Source: Oscillospiraceae bacterium | GTDB lineage: Bacteria; Bacillota; Clostridia; Oscillospirales; Oscillospiraceae | Assembly: GCA_015067565.1 (NCBI GenBank) | Contig: SVMF01000009.1 | Location: forward strand, 32,512 to 96,511 | Direction: 5' to 3' | Length of the DNA: 64,000 nucleotides | Shown: one piece after another, positions 58,846 to 64,000 of the stretch | How positions within the stretch are numbered: position 1 is the first letter of the stretch | Layout: every line of letters starts with the position of its first letter | Program-made: the position numbers and the translations under genes | The notes under the pieces: model-generated | What the model was told of the DNA's origin: nothing | Databases searched by the model: none | What the model saw: the letters and a program-made list of their open reading frames with translations, nothing else

Positions 58846-61800
58846 TGCAATTTCCGCGACATATCTCTCTGCATGACCGAGGGACTCGGTTTCGTCGGCG
58901 ATATGGGTGTCATTACAGAGATAGCAGGTATAGGTCGTGAATCCGTCCTCGGTACAAGTCGGAGCGGTTACAACAACATCGTAATCGTGTCCCGTTGCGC
59001 TGATGATCATGAACTCGATGGGCAAGGCATAGCTGCACGCTTCATCGATGAAGGTTTTTTCGCAGTGGATGCACTTGTAATGTGCCTCGAGGCCGTCTTC
59101 TGTGCAAGTCGGGGCGACATGCGCAACATACGTCGATTTATGGTTGAGCTTTTCAATGGTCTCGGTCTGTGTATCACCGCAGTGGCAGGTGAAGGTCTTG
59201 GTGCCTTCGGCCTCGCAGGTCGGCTCAACGGTGATCTTGCCTTCATCGTAGCTATGGCCGTTGGCGGCAATGGCTTGCTGCGCCACAAGGACTTCGCCAC
59301 AGACGTCACAGTGCTTGCCCTCGGCCAGACCGCTTTCAGTGCAGGTTGGTGCAACTGCCTCGTCGATTACTTCGCTGTGCCCAAGTGCTGCAATCTCAGT
59401 CTGTTCAAGCAATACCTCGTTACAGACGGAGCAGTGCTTTCCCTCAGTCAGGCCGCTTTCTGTGCAGGTCGCTGCGATGGCCTCGTCGATGATCTCATTG
59501 TGACCGAGCGCATCAATAATCTCCTGCGCAACAAGGATTTCTCCGCAAACATCACAGTGTTTACCTTCGGTCAGGCCGCTACTCGCACAATCAGGGACAA
59601 CGGCTTCGTCGACGACTTCAGTATGCTCGATCATTTCAATCGATTTGGTGTATGTAGCATTGCAGATAACACAGGTAAAGGTCTTTTGGCCTTCTGCAGA
59701 GCACGTTGCCTCCGTGGTAATCTCGCCATCATTCCACGAATGGCCTTCGGCCTTACTGTAGCCGCAGACACAGGTAGCCGTGTGCTTATCGCCGTCAGCA
59801 TTATCATAAGAATAGCTATGTTCCACGGCCGCATACACCGGATAAAGCAACAAGTCCCTTGTAATACTATTAAGATCTGCAACCGTTCCATCAGCTTCTG
59901 CCCATGCGGTAAAGGTGTAGTGTGCAGCTTCCTCAAACTGCTTGGTAGGCAGCTGTCCTTCGAAGGTGATTGCTTCACCCTCTGTAGCCGTAATTTCCTG
60001 CAAGACAGTACCATTCGCGTCGTGGAAGCGGACACTATAGCTCCCACGTGCACCACAAGCGCAAATGCCGTAAACATAGGTATGCATCTGCGTATAGCTT
60101 GCGCCACAAGAAGCACACTTGCAGGTGTGGTTCTTGGAATCGAGCTGTGCAAAGCTGACATTATGGTGATAATTCACACCATTTGCGGATACAGCAGACT
60201 TGGTCGCCTTACGGCCTTCCCTATTTCCATAATTTGCAAAGTGCTCCAGCAGCTTGAACTCGGTGTTCAAATGAGATAGATCTGTGTATTGAGAATAGTA
60301 ATATGCAGGATCAAAATTGACGGAAAGCTTCTTTGGCGCATCGCTGAACTCGCTCGTGCTGTCCATATAAGAGATGAAATGATTCATCGCTTTCTCGTAA
60401 TCGCCCTTTGCGTACTCCGTCAGGTTAATATTATTGTGATTTGCGTAGTAACCAATATCAAAGTAAGGACTTGCGCTGCGTCCTTCTTCAATACCGAGGT
60501 TCACAAAGTGCTTGTACAACATTGCTTCGTCCGTGCCATAAACAGCCATCAGATCAGGATAGCGGTTTGCATAATATTCCGCATCAAATACAAAAGGTTT
60601 GACCTTTTCAGGGATAGAAACCGTCGTCGTATTTCTCGGTGTGCCAAAGTACAGCACCTGCGGCCCTTTATATGCAGGATAAATGACAGCGCCAAGACTC
60701 GTAAGCCAAGCCTTGGGATTCGTGGAGCTTGCCGCACTGCCACCGGTCACCTCGTGGGTAACACCGGTGCAGGGCCACAGGCTGATCTCGGGGTCGATTG
60801 CCTGATAAACAGCCTTCGACTGCCCGTTTCTGCCACCGTGATGGGCCATCTGGACAATGTCGCTTTTTAGGTTAAAATATTGTGCAGAATTTGACTTGTT
60901 TGATGCCTGATATGACTCCAGGACAATACTGCAGCCTGCAGCTGCGTCGCCTAGGAACAAAATCGTCTTGCCGCCAACGGTTGCACGGCACACCATTGTT
61001 GTATTGTTTGACGTGTCCGAAACAATCTGGACAAGTGTTTTGTCAGCATAGTTTGTATTATGTGTGTCCATGGTACAGGTATACTTGCTCGTCATCGTCT
61101 TGGTTGCGGCGATCGTATCATCAAATGTCAATAGTACGTCAAAATGAACCTCGTCAATGTCAAAGGAAGAGTTGCACTTTCCGGTATGTCTGGAGTTGAG
61201 CTCCACAATTTCGACAGCACCACCTTGGGCATTTTTCAGAAGCTTGGTAGCATTGTACACAGCCTGGATAGCAGAGTTCATACCAGCAGGATTGTCGTCG
61301 GCACAGTATTTGTTGAGCTCATCCAGAGTAGGATAGTTACAATACAAACGGTCAAGCGTGATGGAATTCGGGTACTTCTGTGCGATATCCAAGTAGGCAT
61401 AAACATGATCGCTGTGTGCGTGTGTATGGATCCATGCATCAATATGCGGCACAGCCTTGCCGGTCAAATTACGCAGATAGGACAGAAGATACAGCGCTTC
61501 GTTGCCGCGTCTACCACCGTCAATCACGATGATCTTCCCCTCCGCTGTTTGCATGACATAGGCCATATTCTGCGCCTGTTCGCCAGCATAGGAAGAGTTG
61601 TCGGTCATCGTCGGAAGTTGATGTAGTGTTGTTATACCTGGCATCGCCTTCGCAAGCCCAAATTGCAGATCTTTCGCTGCAGTGCGCAGTTCAAGCGCAC
61701 GCGCCTGGAGCGTTCTTTGCAGCTGAGTATCGGTAAAAATGATGCGGCTCTTCTGATACAGCGCTAAAGTTTCTGCCAGATATTGGACAAAGCTTGCATA

Positions 61801-63708
61801 GCTCTCCGACGAATAGCCCCCGGAGTTTCCGTTTTCTACATAAGGCAACATTTCCTTCAGAGCCTTATAAAGCTCCAGCGAAACGTTTGATACCTGATAC
61901 ATATAGAATTCAATAACAAAATCACGATCAACATCGTTACGACGCATCTGCGCACGGGTTGCTGTGGTAAAATTATTGCTATTATCCGTGTCAGAACCGA
62001 GCCAATAGGTAAACTGGTTTACACCACCGATATGCATCTTATATGCTGTGGCCGTACCGTTTGAATTTGCTTGGAAGAAGTAGGGATAGCTACTCGTTCC
62101 GACCTGCAGTCCTTCCTTGTTGCCATAGGGAGAAAGGTAACTACCGCCTCCGAATCGGAGTGTATAGGCCGGATCCTTTGAAGGATCGGGCTTCGTATAG
62201 ATGCGATAACCCTTCGTGGTATCGGTAGCAGGATCCTTGCTGTTGGTTTCCCATTCCTCCTGCGTGTAGGACTGGTAGGTCACATCATTTTTGTTGTAAT
62301 ATGTAATGCTGCCCGACCATTTTTGCAGCTGCACAGTATACTGCAGCGAGGTCTGTGTGCGGACGGCATTGTTGTTGACAGGGATGACGACAGGCGCAAA
62401 GCCGCTTTGCGGCACATTGCTCGTGCTGTTCGCCGAGCGGTGAAGCACGCCGTTTGTTGTCACTGGGGCATTGGGATTAATGGTCTGATAATGTCCACTG
62501 GAATAGGTCAGCATAAAATACGTGCCGTTCAAGGAACCTTGATTGGATGAAGTCAGCTTCTTCTGCTTTGCGATGGGTATGTACAGATTACGCAGCTGAG
62601 CTGCGATATCCGCAGCAAGAGCCAAAGTTTCACCCTGATTGCCGTAACGCAGCTGCTTTACCGCCAGTCGCAGCGCTTCCGCCTTATCCTCAAGGGTTTT
62701 CTGAAGGTTCGTGTTGGAAAAAACCTGAGAATTTGCACGGTACAGCGCAATCGCATCCTGCAATGATTTCAAGTAGGAGGCATAGCTTGCCTCTTCATAG
62801 CCCGTGTTGCCGTTTTGCACATAAGGCAGCATTTCCTGAAGGGTCTTGTAAAGCTCAATCGACACCGGAGAAAGCTGAAACATATACAATTCAATGTTAA
62901 ATCCCTTGCTCACATCGTTTCTGCGCATCTGTGCACGGGTAGCCAGCGTGAAGCGGTTGCTGTCATTGGTATCCATTCCGAACCAATAGGTAAACTGGTT
63001 GATGCCGTCGATATGTATTTTATAAGCTGTAAGCGTACCATTGGTATTAGCCTGGATCATAAATGGATAAGATGTTGAAGACTTCTTCAGTGCTTCACCA
63101 TTGCCGTTGGGGGTCAAGTAATTACCGTCAGAAAAACGCAGAGTGTAGGCGGCATCCGCCGCAGGTATCGGAATCGTGTAAACGCGAGCGCCATCGGTTG
63201 AACTATTTACGCTGTTAGTCTTCCATTCTTGCAATGTGTAGGAATAATAGGTCGTCTCCGCATCGCTATAGTAATAATTAATGGGTTCTCTCCAATAATC
63301 AAGCTGAACCGTATTTTGCAAGCTTGATTGACCCGTAACCTGATTATTCGAAACGCTCAGCGCGATCGGAGAGAAGGCGCTTTGCGGTCTGTTTGTGGTG
63401 CTGTCCTTGGAGCGGTGCAGCACACCCTTAGAGGTCACGGCTGCTGCGTGATTGAGCGCATAATAGATACCATCTGTCTTCGCAGCAACAAAATAAGTTC
63501 CTGCCAGTTCGTGGGAGTTGGCATAATTGATCGTTTTAAGCTGATTGACCGGAATGGGTAACGACTGAATCTGCGCAGCCAAGTCCGCCGCAAGTACGGA
63601 TGAATTCAGGGCAGAGTCTACCTCTGTCGCAGAAACATTCGCAGGAGGTAACCCGCAAAGAATCGTCAACATTAAAATTAGAGCAAGCATTCTTCTTAGC
63701 ATAAACAC
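57646..63708 (-). CDS. Giant secreted MBL-fold (ComEC-like) hydrolase with duplicated N-terminal modules and Cys/His repeats
   Basis: Signal peptide; MBL motif [16 protein letters not shown] and [14 protein letters not shown]; two tandem ~330-aa N-terminal repeats; [36 protein letters not shown] repeats; [19 protein letters not shown] repeats. Confidence 0.85.
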   Translation of the reverse strand: MFMLRRMLALILMLTILCGLPPANVSATEVDSALNSSVLAADLAAQIQSLPIPVNQLKTINYANSHELAGTYFVAAKTDGIYYALNHAAAVTSKGVLHRSKDSTTNRPQSAFSPIALSVSNNQVTGQSSLQNTVQLDYWREPINYYYSDAETTYYSYTLQEWKTNSVNSSTDGARVYTIPIPAADAAYTLRFSDGNYLTPNGNGEALKKSSTSYPFMIQANTNGTLTAYKIHIDGINQFTYWFGMDTNDSNRFTLATRAQMRRNDVSKGFNIELYMFQLSPVSIELYKTLQEMLPYVQNGNTGYEEASYASYLKSLQDAIALYRANSQVFSNTNLQKTLEDKAEALRLAVKQLRYGNQGETLALAADIAAQLRNLYIPIAKQKKLTSSNQGSLNGTYFMLTYSSGHYQTINPNAPVTTNGVLHRSANSTSNVPQSGFAPVVIPVNNNAVRTQTSLQYTVQLQKWSGSITYYNKNDVTYQSYTQEEWETNSKDPATDTTKGYRIYTKPDPSKDPAYTLRFGGGSYLSPYGNKEGLQVGTSSYPYFFQANSNGTATAYKMHIGGVNQFTYWLGSDTDNSNNFTTATRAQMRRNDVDRDFVIEFYMYQVSNVSLELYKALKEMLPYVENGNSGGYSSESYASFVQYLAETLALYQKSRIIFTDTQLQRTLQARALELRTAAKDLQFGLAKAMPGITTLHQLPTMTDNSSYAGEQAQNMAYVMQTAEGKIIVIDGGRRGNEALYLLSYLRNLTGKAVPHIDAWIHTHAHSDHVYAYLDIAQKYPNSITLDRLYCNYPTLDELNKYCADDNPAGMNSAIQAVYNATKLLKNAQGGAVEIVELNSRHTGKCNSSFDIDEVHFDVLLTFDDTIAATKTMTSKYTCTMDTHNTNYADKTLVQIVSDTSNNTTMVCRATVGGKTILFLGDAAAGCSIVLESYQASNKSNSAQYFNLKSDIVQMAHHGGRNGQSKAVYQAIDPEISLWPCTGVTHEVTGGSAASSTNPKAWLTSLGAVIYPAYKGPQVLYFGTPRNTTTVSIPEKVKPFVFDAEYYANRYPDLMAVYGTDEAMLYKHFVNLGIEEGRSASPYFDIGYYANHNNINLTEYAKGDYEKAMNHFISYMDSTSEFSDAPKKLSVNFDPAYYYSQYTDLSHLNTEFKLLEHFANYGNREGRKATKSAVSANGVNYHHNVSFAQLDSKNHTCKCASCGASYTQMHTYVYGICACGARGSYSVRFHDANGTVLQEITATEGEAITFEGQLPTKQFEEAAHYTFTAWAEADGTVADLNSITRDLLLYPVYAAVEHSYSYDNADGDKHTATCVCGYSKAEGHSWNDGEITTEATCSAEGQKTFTCVICNATYTKSIEMIEHTEVVDEAVVPDCASSGLTEGKHCDVCGEILVAQEIIDALGHNEIIDEAIAATCTESGLTEGKHCSVCNEVLLEQTEIAALGHSEVIDEAVAPTCTESGLAEGKHCDVCGEVLVAQQAIAANGHSYDEGKITVEPTCEAEGTKTFTCHCGDTQTETIEKLNHKSTYVAHVAPTCTEDGLEAHYKCIHCEKTFIDEACSYALPIEFMIISATGHDYDVVVTAPTCTEDGFTTYTCYLCNDTHIADETESLGHAERYVAEIAPTCTEDGLEAHYKCSRCEMTFVDELCRYPLPVEYMVIPATGHSHTYTNNGDDHTVGCENCNDSVTEDHTYIDGSCICGSEEVTEPTKEFVETLKPSMSIVVGAEMSVAFTVPNALVGKYESFYLVVEKDMVGAESKTVTFGYGEGQTALTPMPNAANPFLHNASFTGLTAKEMGDEIRATLYCVDAEGNIFYGPTQADSVKDYLMRGLDLATSTDAKKTMYVDMLRYGAVAQTYFDYDTDNLVTDDLTEEHLTYATTVIPEAVDASKAEGGLGTLNTSVVLKARVTLTLSHLKPGANLANMKFVVKDALDGTVIKELPAYNLNPVMVAADFDDVGAKQMRRLITVTLYDGNTAITDTVTWSVESYVAKIRATSTDAGQIDLVNAMLTYGDAVAAYMATQ

Positions 63709-63888
63709 AACCTCACTTTTGGCAGGCAGTTTGCCTAATTATTGTCAGATACTGCTTGATGAATCACAAATTAATGTTGCACTTCGATTTGTTGCATAGC
63801 ATTCTGAAATTCGTCAAGTCTTTAAATTATTCTAACAATATATTATGATAAATTCAATAGGTTTGCATAAATTTACATAATGCGTACT

Positions 63889-63986
63889 GAACAACGCGAA
63901 AGCCCTTGCAAGCCAAAGCTTTCAGGGCTGTTTTGCGTTGTTCGAGTGCAAGGTTTTGGCGGTAAAACCGCTAAAAACCTTGCACA
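63889..63986. terminator. Two consecutive hairpins near window end
   Basis: gaacaacgcgaaagccct...agggctgttttgcgttgttc and gtgcaaggttttggcggtaaaaccgctaaaaaccttgcac are inverted repeats; likely terminators/repeats of the next locus. Confidence 0.5.
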
Positions 63987-64000
63987 TTTCGCACGAGCGT

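Overview
This window comes from a Clostridia/Oscillospiraceae-like Firmicute chromosome; that assignment is inferred from gene content (SASP spore protein, tig-clpP-clpX-lon-engB order, oxaloacetate decarboxylase Na+ pump, sortase pili). Left part (1-13.5 kb): housekeeping genes: a partial TetR regulator, signal peptidase I, ylqF/rbgA, rnhB, a YraN-type protein, an M19 dipeptidase, a phosphoesterase, tig, clpP, clpX, lon, engB, XdhC-like, methyltransferase, NTPase and tRNA-Val(CAC). Middle: a MerR/TipAS regulator, a LytTR regulator, a SASP, flippase and glycosyltransferase genes, then a compact putative RiPP operon (Cys/Gly-rich precursor, HPr-kinase-like ATPase, SPASM radical SAM, lipoprotein, PqqD-like; 19.1-22.4 kb). 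Next is a sortase-dependent pilus locus (22.5-32.8 kb), the oad operon, a transmembrane pseudokinase with FN3-like ectodomain, a secreted putative clan-CD cysteine peptidase, an orphan YcaO protein, a dTDP-sugar/ATP-grasp/glycosyltransferase operon, and two giant convergent secreted proteins (phosphodiester-glycosidase-like and MBL-fold) with near-identical C-termini. The most unusual signal is non-coding: three short elements share matching terminal sequences (CAGWCTGTCGAAAAAC ... ACTTTTTTGRCAC). Each lies between convergent genes and is flanked on both sides by a copy of the local terminator hairpin, whose sequence differs at each site. Two of the elements are 255/256-bp relatives; the third has an unrelated core. 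This suggests a family of small structured elements that insert into terminators and duplicate them. All family calls were made by eye from translations; no searches were run.
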